Below are positions 8,665-16,297 of a stretch of DNA of 64,000 bases, piece after piece (within the stretch, counting starts at the first letter, position 1; every line of letters starts with the position of its first letter). Source of the DNA: [Leptolyngbya] sp. PCC 7376 (GTDB lineage: Bacteria; Cyanobacteriota; Cyanobacteriia; Cyanobacteriales; MRBY01); NCBI RefSeq assembly GCF_000316605.1, contig NC_019683.1, forward strand, positions 2,216,036-2,280,035, in the 5' to 3' direction. Made by a program: the position numbers and the translations under genes. The notes beneath the pieces were generated by a model. The model saw only the letters and a program-made list of their open reading frames with translations. It was not told where the DNA came from and ran no database searches.

Positions 8665-9033
8665 ATGCCTGCTCCCCATAGTCTTGATTTACGCCTAAAA
8701 GCTGTTGCCGCCTTCGATAAAGGTGAACGAAAAAGTGATATCTGTCGCTTCTTTGGTATTAGCCGAAATACGCTAGACCTGTGGCTGAAACGACGAGAGA
8801 AAATCGGTTCAGTCGCTCCGAAGACAGATTACCGTCGAGGCCCTCAACCGAAGATTAATGATCTAGATGCTTTTCGTGCTTTTGCAGAGAAATATGGGCA
8901 TCTAACCCAGAAGGAAATGGCGGAGAAATGGCCAGAGTCTATTAGTGATGCATCCAGACGTGAAGCTCTACGGAAAATTGAATTTACTCGAAAAAAAAGA
9001 CCTATCGATATCAAGAGAGAGATAAAGAATTAG
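8665..9033 (+). CDS. IS630 transposase, N-terminal frame
   Basis: 122 aa with a helix-turn-helix domain: SLDLRLKAVAAFDKGERKSD, then ICRFFGISRNTLDLWLKRR. This is the DNA-binding half of an IS630-type transposase. The frame leaves the conserved path at an eight-A run near 8994-9001, where a frameshift would lead into the catalytic frame at 9045. A truncated copy of the first 28 or so codons also exists at 8532-8615 in the repeated 133-bp unit. Confidence 0.8.
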   Translation: MPAPHSLDLRLKAVAAFDKGERKSDICRFFGISRNTLDLWLKRREKIGSVAPKTDYRRGPQPKINDLDAFRAFAEKYGHLTQKEMAEKWPESISDASRREALRKIEFTRKKRPIDIKREIKN

Positions 9034-9044
9034 AAAAAGCATTT

Positions 9045-9536
9045 GTGGCACAACTGAAGCAGTATGTCCAAGAACGACTCGTATATATCGATGAAAGTGG
9101 ATTTGATAATACCTTAGATTATGGGTATGGCTACTGCCATAAGTCAGAGAGGTTTATCGCAGAGAAGTTAGGTCATCGTACAGAACGAGTTAGCGTGATT
9201 GGAGGATGGCGAGAGGGAGAGCAGATAGCACCGATGGTATTTGAGGGCTATGCCAACAGCGCCTTAGTTTGCCAATGGGTAGAGGATTGCTTAGTGCCAG
9301 AGTTGATTCCGGGTCAAATTATTATTCTGGATAATGCCAGTGTTCATCCAAAGGAAAGAATACAAACATTGGTGGCGAAGGCAGGATGTGAAGTGATATT
9401 TTTGCCACCCTACTCACCACACCTGAACAAGATAGAGAAGTTTTGGGGGAGGTTAAAGAAGGAGGTAAGTAAGCTCATCAAGAAGACTGAGGATTTGTTC
9501 GATGCCATCAGAATAGCCTTCTGTTCTATGTCCTAA
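9045..9536 (+). CDS. IS630 transposase, catalytic frame
   Basis: 163 aa DDE domain: [11 protein letters not shown] gives the first Asp, [16 protein letters not shown] the second, and [20 protein letters not shown] the final acidic residue and the classic IS630 signature. The natural reading probably enters upstream through [18 protein letters not shown] by frameshifting from the N-terminal frame. The catalytic motifs are intact, so the element could still be mobile if frameshifting works. Confidence 0.82.
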   Translation: MAQLKQYVQERLVYIDESGFDNTLDYGYGYCHKSERFIAEKLGHRTERVSVIGGWREGEQIAPMVFEGYANSALVCQWVEDCLVPELIPGQIIILDNASVHPKERIQTLVAKAGCEVIFLPPYSPHLNKIEKFWGRLKKEVSKLIKKTEDLFDAIRIAFCSMS

Positions 9537-9666
9537 CCTTCTCCTTCGCTGCTATAGTCGGATTTGCAATGCCTTGTCTGGCAATGTCAAAAGCTATGCC
9601 GTGGTCTGGCGATGTTCGAATAAACGGCGAACCAACAGTTGTGTTGATCGTGCAATCAAAAGCCAT

Positions 9667-9710
9667 TAGTTTTATTTATTTGGCGATCACCTTCTGGATT
9701 CAAAAGAAAA
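9667..9710. repeat. About 44-bp repeat flanking the pdxA relic, copy 2
   Basis: The core TTATTTGGCGATCAC, followed by TTCTGGATTCAAAAG, is the counterpart of 8319-8362. It lies exactly where the recognisable pdxA sequence begins on the minus strand, so it marks the breakpoint that removed the 5' part of that gene. Confidence 0.5.
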
Positions 9711-9738
9711 AAGGGCGTTGTAGAATAGAGGTATGAAT

Positions 9739-9822
9739 CTATGAGCATTGGGGGACAGGGACAATATCAGCAACAAGGGTATCAGGAAAAATATTACGTG
9801 CTGCATCGAGAGTGTAAGACAT
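9739..9822 (-). pseudogene. ocp: Orange carotenoid protein (ocp) N-terminal relic
   Basis: A 27-codon frame with a good ribosome binding site (AAGGAG, 8 nt before the ATG on the minus strand). It begins MSYTLDAARNIFPDTLVADI, which matches the N-terminus of the orange carotenoid protein: the [ST]hD.AR.IFP.TL.AD.VP pattern. After residue 22 the similarity stops and a stop codon follows five codons later. OCP quenches phycobilisome energy under strong light. The upstream 160 bp, up to the IS5-type element at 9983, may hold the old promoter. The rest of the gene is not in this window. Confidence 0.7.
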
Positions 9823-10224
9823 TAAGATTTACTCCTTGGATATCTGATTTACAGATAAAAAGTATTGTGTGTTCTTCAAGTCAAGCTTGATATACAAATC
9901 ACAACACAAAGTTGCATTTCTTTGTGAGTTGCCTTGCGACTGATCATTCTTGGCGATCGCCTGGGTGCTTTTTTGTTCTGTTGACCTCTTGCAAAAGGTT
10001 ATGGCAATTCAAAGTTGTAGAGACCAGCAATGAGATTGAGTCTTAATCCCCATCTCCGACGGCGGTTACGATATCGACTGGATAATATACGAAATCTTTT
10101 GAGCATTCTGAATACCATCTCAATGATGATTCTTTGAGCTGCTAAGAGGATGTTTGAAAAAGGTATCGCAAGCAGAAAAAAAGAGATTTAGTCTATAGAA
10201 GTACTGAAATCTCTGAATAAAATC

Positions 10225-10569
10225 ATGTCTGAATCATATCCAACAAATCTCAGTGATGACCAGTGGCATCTCCTAAAACCATTATTGTCATCAGTAAAGT
10301 CTGGAGGAAGACCTCGCTCCGTTGACTTGAGACAGGTGGTGAATGCCCTGCTGTATATCCTGATGGGAGGGATTGCCTGGCGTTCCTTGCCCTATGACTT
10401 TCCCAAATGGCAAACAGTCTATTGGTACTTTGCCCAATGGCGCGATGATGGCACCCTCGAATGTATCAATCAGACCCTCTACGAGTATGAGCGTACAGCT
10501 AATCATGACCGCCCTCCTCTCCTAGCTATGTGGTGGTGGATTCTCAGTCGGTGGATAGTGCCTCGATGA
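10225..10569 (+). CDS. IS-D transposase, N-terminal frame
   Basis: 114 aa of the IS5/IS427 two-frame transposase: LSDDQWHLLKPLLSSVKSGG, then LLYILMGGIAWRSLPYDFPK and TVYWYFAQWRDDGTLE. The frame loses family similarity after about residue 100, where the catalytic frame at 10530 takes over. A frameshift is needed to produce a full transposase. Confidence 0.82.
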   Translation: MSESYPTNLSDDQWHLLKPLLSSVKSGGRPRSVDLRQVVNALLYILMGGIAWRSLPYDFPKWQTVYWYFAQWRDDGTLECINQTLYEYERTANHDRPPLLAMWWWILSRWIVPR

Positions 10570-11018
10570 TTCATGAGCACGTTGGGATTGACGGCAATAA
10601 ACGGGTAAAGGGGAGGAAACGACACATCATAGGAGATAGCCTTGGTCTTTTGATGGTTGCTGTTGTCACTGCCGCTAATGTTAGTGATACACAAGGATTA
10701 CGACTGCTATTAGAGAGATTACGACAGAGTTCATTCAATTTTCAACGATGGTATTTGCTCTATGTCGATGGAGGCTATCGAGGTCAGGCGCTCTGCCATT
10801 GGGTAATGGATACTTTTGGCGTTATTTTGCAGATGGTGCTGCGCCCATCTGAACGCAAAGACTTCTGCTTACTCCCTCGTCGTTGGGTGATTGAGCGTAC
10901 CTTTGGATGGTTTTATTGGTGTCGTCGTCTCAGCCGCGATTATGAATACACGACTGCAAGTGCGGAGGCCTTTCTCTATCTTGCTTCTATTCGGTTATTA
11001 CTGAGAAGACTTGCTTAA
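10530..11018 (+). CDS. IS-D transposase, catalytic frame
   Basis: 162 aa DDE half: VVDSQSVDSASM contains the first Asp, LLYVDGGYRGQALCHW the second, and RRWVIERTFGWFYWCRRLSR the Glu region typical of IS5-family transposases. It overlaps the upstream frame by 40 bp. Both frames look undamaged, so this may be the most recently active IS5-type copy in the window. Confidence 0.82.
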   Translation: MVVDSQSVDSASMIHEHVGIDGNKRVKGRKRHIIGDSLGLLMVAVVTAANVSDTQGLRLLLERLRQSSFNFQRWYLLYVDGGYRGQALCHWVMDTFGVILQMVLRPSERKDFCLLPRRWVIERTFGWFYWCRRLSRDYEYTTASAEAFLYLASIRLLLRRLA

Positions 11019-11844
11019 AACTTTTACTTTTCAAACATCCTCTAAGAGCTGATTCTCCTGTTTCTGCTCCGCACCTTTAGGCTTCTTGTGAGGAGTGTGA
11101 CTCCGCTGATGTCGCTTGTGTAGACCTTGATATCCAGCGTCGGCAAGGCAGAGTTGTCCCTGCTGAAAATGCACTCTACTCTTTTTGAGTAGTTTGAAGT
11201 CATGGGTGCTACCTTTCTCACAGTCACAACAGATAATCTGTGCCCACTGCCAAGCAATGACCATTTGGGCTTTAAGGGAATGATGCTTCTTTTTCCCTGA
11301 GTAGTAAAGACGTTGTTTTTTCGGGCTTTTCAATCGCCTGTTCTGTGGCATCAATGACCATCACCACTACTGTTAGAGATAACTCTTCTGAACCATGGAG
11401 CTGTTTCATGCCGGGTAAGTGGAAATCGGTTTCTTTGATGAGTGTATTCTCTGTTTTTTTGCACCATGCGACAAACTGTTGATTCATGAATGCCCCATGA
11501 TTGAGCGATAGGAAAATAAGTGCGATATTCCCTCAGATATTCCAAGGTGAGGAGTAACTGATTTTCCAGGGATAAAACACTGGGACGACCGGGTTTTTGC
11601 TTTGCTTTAGCTTCTGCTAGGACTTCGACCAGACGATTGAAGGTCTGAAGTTTAACTCCACAGGCTCTCCTGAATTGTTCTGGAGATAAATGTTGGAGCT
11701 GTTCGTAAGTTGGCCTTTTTATCGCTATGGCTCTGATACTTTCCTCTTTTTTACCTACTCTCACCCCTTTTGCAAGAGGTCATGTGAATACTGGGCTGAA
11801 TCTTCTACAATTTTTTTATCTCATTACCTCAGGTGGCTTGAGTT

Positions 11845-13239
11845 ATGGCACAGCAACTAGCCGGCTATAAAAATCGATTGACAGAGTTTATTGGGAAGTA
11901 TCGTAATCAAGCAGATTTTTTGTCGATTCGTTTGGAGCAGTCGGAAGGTAGTAGTATTTTGCTTCGCAACACCAAAATTGAGACGATTAGTGAACATACC
12001 TCTCTTGGTGGGCAAGTGCGTGTTTGTCACAAAGGCGGCTGGGGTTTTGCTGCATTTAATAATCTCGATAATCTGCAAGTGAGAATTGAAGAAGCGATCG
12101 CCGCAGCTCGACTCATTGGCGATGATGAAACCTTGCTAGCTTCCGTTGATCCGATTAAAGCTGTTTGCATTTTGCCCCTAGCTGGTACTGATCCGCGTAT
12201 TGTTTCTCTACAGCGAAAAAAAGACTTGTGTGATCATTACAATCAGTTGCTCCGGGATTACGGCAACAAAATTACGAGCACTACGGTTCGCTATGGAGAC
12301 AGTACTCAATCAATTTTGCTAGTGACATCGGAAGGAACGCTTATTGAGCAATCTTGGGCTGATATGGAAATGCGTTTTGCTGCTGTGGCTCGTGATGGCG
12401 AAACGGTACAAACTGGACGCGAAACCACTGGCTCTCGCAAAGCTTTTGAAGATTTAGAAAATCTAGATAAACAGGTTGTTGGTGCAGCCCAGCGCGCCAC
12501 TAATTCTTTGACTTTACCAACAGTGAAAGGTGGTACCTATACCGTTGTGATTGATCCAATTTTGACGGGACTGTTTGTCCATGAAGCCTTTGGTCATTTG
12601 TCAGAAGCAGATATGGCCTATGAAAATCCAGATATTCTCGAAACCATGAGTATGGGACGAAAATTCGGCGGTGAGGATCTACAGATTTTTGATGGTGCAG
12701 CACCGGAAGGCCATCGTGGTAGTTACATTTATGACGATGAAGGAGTTCCTGCGACGACAACACAGCTCATTAAAGATGGCGAATTGGTTGGCCGACTGCA
12801 TTCTCGCGAAACTGCTGGCAAACTCAACGAAACGCCTACTGGAAACGCCCGCTGCCTGAACTATCATTACCCGCCCATTGTCCGTATGACCAATACCTGG
12901 ATTGAACGGGGTGAAACACCAGTAGCTGATTTGCCCACTGATATTAAGGAAGGGGTTTACGCCAGAAACTGGCTGGGCGGCATGACCAATGGCGAAATGT
13001 TTACTTTTAGTGCCGGGGAAGCCTGGATGATCCGTGACGGCAAAATTGCTGAACCCGTTAAAGATGTCACCCTCTCTGGCAATGTTTTTAAAACCCTCAA
13101 AAATATTGAGGCGATCGCCGACGATTTTTATTGGGACGAATCTGGCGGTTGCGGCAAAGGTGGACAGAGTGGATTACCCGTTGGTTGTGGAGGCCCATCC
13201 CTGAGAATTCGTGATGTTGTTGTTGGCGGTGACGCATAA
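11845..13239 (+). CDS. tldD: TldD-family zinc metallopeptidase
   Basis: 464 aa, the usual length for TldD/PmbA (TldE)-family peptidases, which degrade unfolded peptides and process ribosomal natural-product precursors. The metal-binding HExxxH motif is HEAFGH (about residues 246-251), and a second conserved region reads GRFHSRETAG-like (GRLHSRETAGKLNETPTGNA). The Gly-rich C-terminus (GCGKGGQSGLPVGCGG) is also typical. No TldE partner lies next to it in this window. The 80-bp upstream region borders the IS5-type element, so older promoter elements may have been displaced. Confidence 0.88.
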   Translation: MAQQLAGYKNRLTEFIGKYRNQADFLSIRLEQSEGSSILLRNTKIETISEHTSLGGQVRVCHKGGWGFAAFNNLDNLQVRIEEAIAAARLIGDDETLLASVDPIKAVCILPLAGTDPRIVSLQRKKDLCDHYNQLLRDYGNKITSTTVRYGDSTQSILLVTSEGTLIEQSWADMEMRFAAVARDGETVQTGRETTGSRKAFEDLENLDKQVVGAAQRATNSLTLPTVKGGTYTVVIDPILTGLFVHEAFGHLSEADMAYENPDILETMSMGRKFGGEDLQIFDGAAPEGHRGSYIYDDEGVPATTTQLIKDGELVGRLHSRETAGKLNETPTGNARCLNYHYPPIVRMTNTWIERGETPVADLPTDIKEGVYARNWLGGMTNGEMFTFSAGEAWMIRDGKIAEPVKDVTLSGNVFKTLKNIEAIADDFYWDESGGCGKGGQSGLPVGCGGPSLRIRDVVVGGDA

Positions 13240-13346
13240 CCCTGCAAGATAATGTAACGAAATTACCTTGAACTTCAAAAATAGCTGTGCCACCATATGG
13301 GTGTTCTACCGGAATAAAACCTTGCCGGGAACAGGAGGTGATGCCC

Positions 13347-13418
13347 ATGAGTGACAGTAGTATGATCGTGGGTCTCACAGTTGGAGCATATCGGCTGTGT
13401 GCCGGGGCTGTTCTCTAA
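13347..13418 (+). CDS. Micro-ORF of 23 codons with strong ribosome binding site
   Basis: ATG at 13347 is preceded by AGGAGGTG, an unusually complete Shine-Dalgarno sequence at good spacing. The peptide begins MSDSSMIVGLTVGAY and has a hydrophobic central part. It lies between tldD and a strong terminator, next to a second micro-ORF. I recognise no known small photosynthetic subunit. It could be a leader peptide or part of a non-coding RNA in which the purine run is a coincidence. Confidence 0.3.
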   Translation: MSDSSMIVGLTVGAYRLCAGAVL

Positions 13419-13443
13419 ACCTCATTAATTTCTTAGGAGATTA

Positions 13444-13503
13444 GTGCCAGTCGTCGGAGTTCCTTCCGGCAGTCTGATTCCAACTGAAAAGAGACCCTAC
13501 TAG
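13444..13503 (+). CDS. Micro-ORF of 19 codons with ribosome binding site
   Basis: GTG at 13444 is preceded by AGGAG at a spacing of five. The peptide reads VPVVGVPSGSLIPTEKRPY and ends one base before a strong terminator hairpin. Together with the preceding 23-codon frame it suggests a small transcript of its own, or a structured RNA. No homologue is known to me. Confidence 0.25.
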   Translation: MPVVGVPSGSLIPTEKRPY

Positions 13504-13504
13504 A

Positions 13505-13559
13505 CCGCCCTCGTTTCGTTATCTTTTTAGGTAACCCTAACGAGGGCGGATAGTTTTTT
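13505..13559 (+). terminator. Strong intrinsic terminator after tldD and micro-ORFs
   Basis: An 11-bp perfect stem, CCGCCCTCGTT with AACGAGGGCGG, a 23-nt loop and a run of six T. It separates the tldD/micro-ORF unit from the dehydratase gene that starts 14 bp later. Confidence 0.85.
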
Positions 13560-13572
13560 AGAGGATTTTTCC

Positions 13573-13851
13573 ATGGCACTACTCACTGACGCAGATATTC
13601 AAACCAAACTCGCAGCTCTTCCCGATTGGCAGCGCAACGGCAACGCAATCACCAAAACCTACAAGTTTAAAAACTTTGTTGAGGCGATCGCCTTCGTCAA
13701 TAGATTAGTGGAACCATCCGAAGCTGCTGATCACCATCCAGACGTCAGCATCTTCTCCTATAACAAAGTCACCATTAACCTCTCCACCCATGACCAAGGA
13801 GGCCTCACCGAGAAGGATTTTTCTCTTGCTGAAACCTTCGAAAAGCTTTAA
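13573..13851 (+). CDS. Pterin-4a-carbinolamine dehydratase
   Basis: 92 aa, standard length. The signature around DHHPDVSIFSYNKVTINLST contains the active-site histidines of the PCD/DCoH fold, and the N-terminus shows L..LPDW. The enzyme dehydrates 4a-hydroxytetrahydropterin, usually as recycling partner of an aromatic amino acid hydroxylase; in cyanobacteria its physiological role is less clear and it has been connected with other cofactor pathways. A degraded partial duplicate exists at 15922-16075, also followed by a porin gene. The start is preceded by AGAGGA at good distance. Confidence 0.92.
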   Translation: MALLTDADIQTKLAALPDWQRNGNAITKTYKFKNFVEAIAFVNRLVEPSEAADHHPDVSIFSYNKVTINLSTHDQGGLTEKDFSLAETFEKL

Positions 13852-14049
13852 ATGAAGAAATTCTGACATTTGTCGAAAAATCAAAAAGGCAAGAATTAAG
13901 GATTTCCCAAGGAAGGCCTAAGGGCTTCTTATTGTGGTAAACCCCAATCTCTTAAGATGTCCAGTTATCTTGACCTGCATAGCTTGTATGAACGTTGTGT
14001 TTATCAAACAAAACACATCAGTTACATACTTCATATGTGAGGAAAATTA

Positions 14050-15687
14050 ATGACAAAGTTCTGGAAATCTCTATCCACTGTCGGTGCAGCTCTCAGCGTC
14101 ACTGTCGCAGGTGCAGCACAAGCAGCTCCTAACGATTCTGCAATTCTCGACCAACTCAACAACTACAGCCAAGAAGGCCGTACTGACGTTGCTCAAGTAA
14201 ACAGCGTATTCCAACTCCGCGATGTTGCGCCCTCTGACTGGGCATTCGACGCACTCCGCAATCTTGTTGAGAAATACAACTGTATCGTTGGTTATCCCGA
14301 TGGTACTTTCCGTGGTAACCGTCCCCTCAGTCGTTATGAGTTCGCAGCAGGCCTCAACGCTTGTATGCAACAAATTGAGCGTCTAATCGTTGGTGGTGGT
14401 ACTGACGTAGATGCAGCAGACATCACTCGTCTCCGCGCTCTCGTTCAGGAATTCGAAGCTGAACTTGCAACTCTCGGTGCACGTGTAGACGACATCGAAG
14501 GCCGAGTTGAGTTTCTCGAAGACAATCAGTTCTCCACTACAACTAAACTCACAGGTGAAGTTGTTTTCGGCTTAACAGATAGTTTTGGAGATACTTCTGC
14601 CCGTGACAACGGTAGAAATAATATCAATAACGCCACTGATGACGACACCACGGAGACTGTCTTCAACAATCGTGTTCGTCTCCAGCTCGAAACTAGCTTC
14701 ACTGGTAAAGACACACTTATTACTCGCTTGACTGCAGGCAATTCAACAACCCTTGCACCTACTGGAAGTGGTGTTGGTACCCTAATTACCGACAATTTGG
14801 CAGATAACGACATTGCTGTTGACTGGTTGGCTTATTATTTCCCTGTCGGTAAAGCGAATGCTTATGTTGCTGCAGTTGCTGGTTTGCAAAGCGACTATGT
14901 CAGCACAACTTTTGGCGCAAAAGGTCTTGAAGACTTAACTGGTGCAAGTGGTTCTCTGACTTATTTCGCTGCATCTAGTCCCATCTATTTGATTGGTGGT
15001 GGTGCTGGTGCCGGTATTAATTTCCCTGCTGGACCTGTTGAAATCTCTCTCGGTTATCTTGCTGATGAGCATGCTGACCCTAGTGAAGGTGCTGGCTTGT
15101 TCAACGGTGACTATGGTGCTTTAGCGCAGATTGCTTTCAATATTGGCGATCGCATCGAGCTTGGTGCTACTTATGTCAATGCTTACCAAACTGATTCTAT
15201 TTTCGCTTTCGGTGGTGGTTCTGCCCTTGTTGGTAGTGCAGGTTTCCGTAATGGTGCTGGCCTAGTTAATTCTGGGGTTGACAGTCTCAATAATACTGGT
15301 GGTACTGAGTCGAATACTTTTGGTCTTCAAGGTCGTTTTGATATCACCGACAAAGTATCTCTAGCCCTTTTCGGCCTCTACTCTGACGTTAATGTTATCG
15401 GCGGTGGTGACGAAGAAATTTGGAGTTACGCTGCTAGTCTTGGCTTCAACGATTTAGGTAAAGATGGTAACGTTCTTGGCTTATCTGTGGGTGTTCCTCC
15501 TTATGTTGGTGGTAGCGCTGGCGGTGGTGACGAGACTCCCATCCAAATCGAAGGCTTCTATAAATATCAAGTTAACGACAATATCTCCGTTACTCCTGGT
15601 GTTGTCTGGATTGATAACGCTGCTGAAGGTTTCTATGGTGAAGACAGTGCTCTTCTCGGTACTGTCCGTACAACTTTCACCTTCTAA
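14050..15687 (+). CDS. SLH-domain outer-membrane porin 1 (OprB type)
   Basis: 545 aa. A signal peptide (MTKFWKSLSTVGAALSVTVA, cleavage near AQAAP) is followed by an SLH domain at about residues 55-115 (FQLRDVAPSDWAFDALRNLV, GYPDGTFRGNRPLSRYEFAA). A coiled coil follows (LRALVQEFEAELATLGARV), then a beta-barrel ending in aromatic Phe (TTFTF), as outer-membrane barrels do. Family members (Som, 'iron uptake porin') let small solutes or inorganic ions across the cyanobacterial outer membrane and hold it to peptidoglycan through the SLH domain. It is paralogous to the next gene. Confidence 0.9.
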   Translation: MTKFWKSLSTVGAALSVTVAGAAQAAPNDSAILDQLNNYSQEGRTDVAQVNSVFQLRDVAPSDWAFDALRNLVEKYNCIVGYPDGTFRGNRPLSRYEFAAGLNACMQQIERLIVGGGTDVDAADITRLRALVQEFEAELATLGARVDDIEGRVEFLEDNQFSTTTKLTGEVVFGLTDSFGDTSARDNGRNNINNATDDDTTETVFNNRVRLQLETSFTGKDTLITRLTAGNSTTLAPTGSGVGTLITDNLADNDIAVDWLAYYFPVGKANAYVAAVAGLQSDYVSTTFGAKGLEDLTGASGSLTYFAASSPIYLIGGGAGAGINFPAGPVEISLGYLADEHADPSEGAGLFNGDYGALAQIAFNIGDRIELGATYVNAYQTDSIFAFGGGSALVGSAGFRNGAGLVNSGVDSLNNTGGTESNTFGLQGRFDITDKVSLALFGLYSDVNVIGGGDEEIWSYAASLGFNDLGKDGNVLGLSVGVPPYVGGSAGGGDETPIQIEGFYKYQVNDNISVTPGVVWIDNAAEGFYGEDSALLGTVRTTFTF

Positions 15688-15735
15688 GTTTCTTAACGGC
15701 TTAAATCGTTTAAGTTTCTATTGAAGAGTAAGGAA

Positions 15736-15763
15736 TCCTCGTCTTTGGGCGGGGTTTTCTTTT
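15736..15763 (+). terminator. Terminator after porin 1
   Basis: A stem of CCTCGTC with GGCGGGG (including G-T pairs), followed by TTTTCTTTTTT. The same arrangement follows porin 2, showing that the duplication covered the 3' untranslated region. Confidence 0.75.
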
Positions 15764-15921
15764 TTGAGCCTCCAGTTGCGAAATACAGGATGTTAAGAAA
15801 TCTCCCAAAATTAAGCATATTAGAGACAGTTCGTACTACGTCTTCTTGAATCTCACACTATTGCGGTCTTGATTGAGGAGCTCCATATTCAAGATCACAC
15901 TCCAGATCAAAATATTTTCAC

Positions 15922-16075
15922 AGTAAAGATTAGTTGACCCATCGAAGCAGTAGACCACCATCCAGATTTCCGAATTTACTCTTACAACAAGGTCATGATT
16001 AACCTCACCATCTATGACGAAGGCAGCCTAAGTCAAAAAGACTTTGACCTTGTTGCAACCTTTGACAAACTCTAA
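15922..16075 (+). pseudogene. Relic of a duplicated pterin carbinolamine dehydratase
   Basis: The frame ending at TAA 16073-16075 reads EAVDHHPDFRIYSYNKVMIN, then LTIYDEGSLSQKDFDLVATF and DKL, closely matching the C-terminal half of the dehydratase at 13573. Similarity begins near AGATTAG, with small indels, and the N-terminal half is gone. It lies between the two porins at the position that the intact gene holds before porin 1, so it is left over from a tandem duplication of a dehydratase-porin unit. Confidence 0.85.
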
Positions 16076-16297
16076 CCGTCAAAAACAATACTTCATTAAG
16101 AAGCAAAGCCGACTATCATGGCGGCAACAGATCAATAACTCATTTGTATAGGTAAAGGAGAGACTAAGAATTTCTTATTCTGAGACACCCTAATCCTGAA
16201 ACCTTTGAGTTATTATCATGAATATATAGGTTAAAAGCTCGACTTCTATGCTAAACAGCAGTAGTCGATGTCGTATATCTAAATGTGTGAGGAAACA

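Larger units (their letters stand above)
8475..9554 (+). mobile_element. IS630-family insertion sequence with duplicated 5' end
   Basis: Bounded by TA on both sides (8473-8474, 9555-9556), the target duplication of IS630/Tc1 elements. The inverted ends are TAGCAGGCAAGGAG and, from the right, TAGCAGCGAAGGAG. The first 133 bp (8475-8607) are repeated exactly at 8608-8740. The element length without the repeat is 947 bp. It sits inside the pdxA relic. Confidence 0.85.
8423..9666 (-). pseudogene. pdxA: pdxA 3'-end relic interrupted by IS630
   Basis: Two minus-strand pieces (9666 down to 9557, and 8472 down to 8423) join into one frame when IS630 and one TA are removed. The joined frame reads [20 protein letters not shown], then [17 protein letters not shown], then SIKEVIAFERKIQYEL and a stop. 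This matches the C-terminus of 4-hydroxythreonine-4-phosphate dehydrogenase PdxA, whose NTT.GLPF.RTSPDHGTAFDIA segment is highly conserved. PdxA acts in vitamin B6 synthesis. All upstream coding sequence is missing, so this is a dead fragment; an intact pdxA must be elsewhere if the pathway is used. Confidence 0.8.
10146..11042 (+). mobile_element. IS5-family element IS-D (IS427-like) inside IS-E
   Basis: 897 bp, with ends GAGGATGTTTGAAAA and TTTTCAAACATCCTC, flanked on both sides by TAA (10143-10145, 11043-11045). Removing it with one TAA restores the IS-E transposase frame (ENQLLAAQRI), which proves the order of insertion. The ends resemble those of the 132-bp MITEs. Confidence 0.88.
9999..11764 (-). 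pseudogene. IS-E DDE transposase, frameshifted and interrupted
   Basis: The pieces read on the minus strand are: N-terminal helix-turn-helix frame 11764-11351 (TYEQLQHLSPEQFRRACGVK), middle frame 11487-11272 (ETDFHLPGMKQLHGSEEL, VVMVIDATEQ), third frame 11354-11043 (KKHHSLKAQMVI, LCLADAGYQGLHKRH), then, beyond IS-D, 10142-9999 (IIEMVFRMLKRFRILSSRYR, LIAGLYNFELP, stop). Two frame changes, one at an A7 run, and the inserted IS-D make it non-functional. It belongs to the IS5-type DDE_Tnp_4-like transposases. Confidence 0.75.
9983..11781 (-). mobile_element. IS5-type element IS-E, disrupted by IS-D
   Basis: Bounded by the 16-bp inverted repeat GACCTCTTGCAAAAGG (9983-9998; complement at the right end, to 11781). 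Without the inner element and its 3-bp duplication it is about 899 bp. No clear target duplication is visible outside the ends. It stands between the ocp relic and tldD. Confidence 0.8.

Noticed and set aside
8475-8740. Repeated 133-bp units as a possible CRISPR or tandem repeat array
   Set aside because: Only two units, each containing a transposon end and the start of its transposase; no spacers.
13097-13378. 93-codon minus frame over the tldD 3' end
   Set aside because: It lies mostly opposite the conserved Gly-rich C-terminus of TldD, so it is a shadow.
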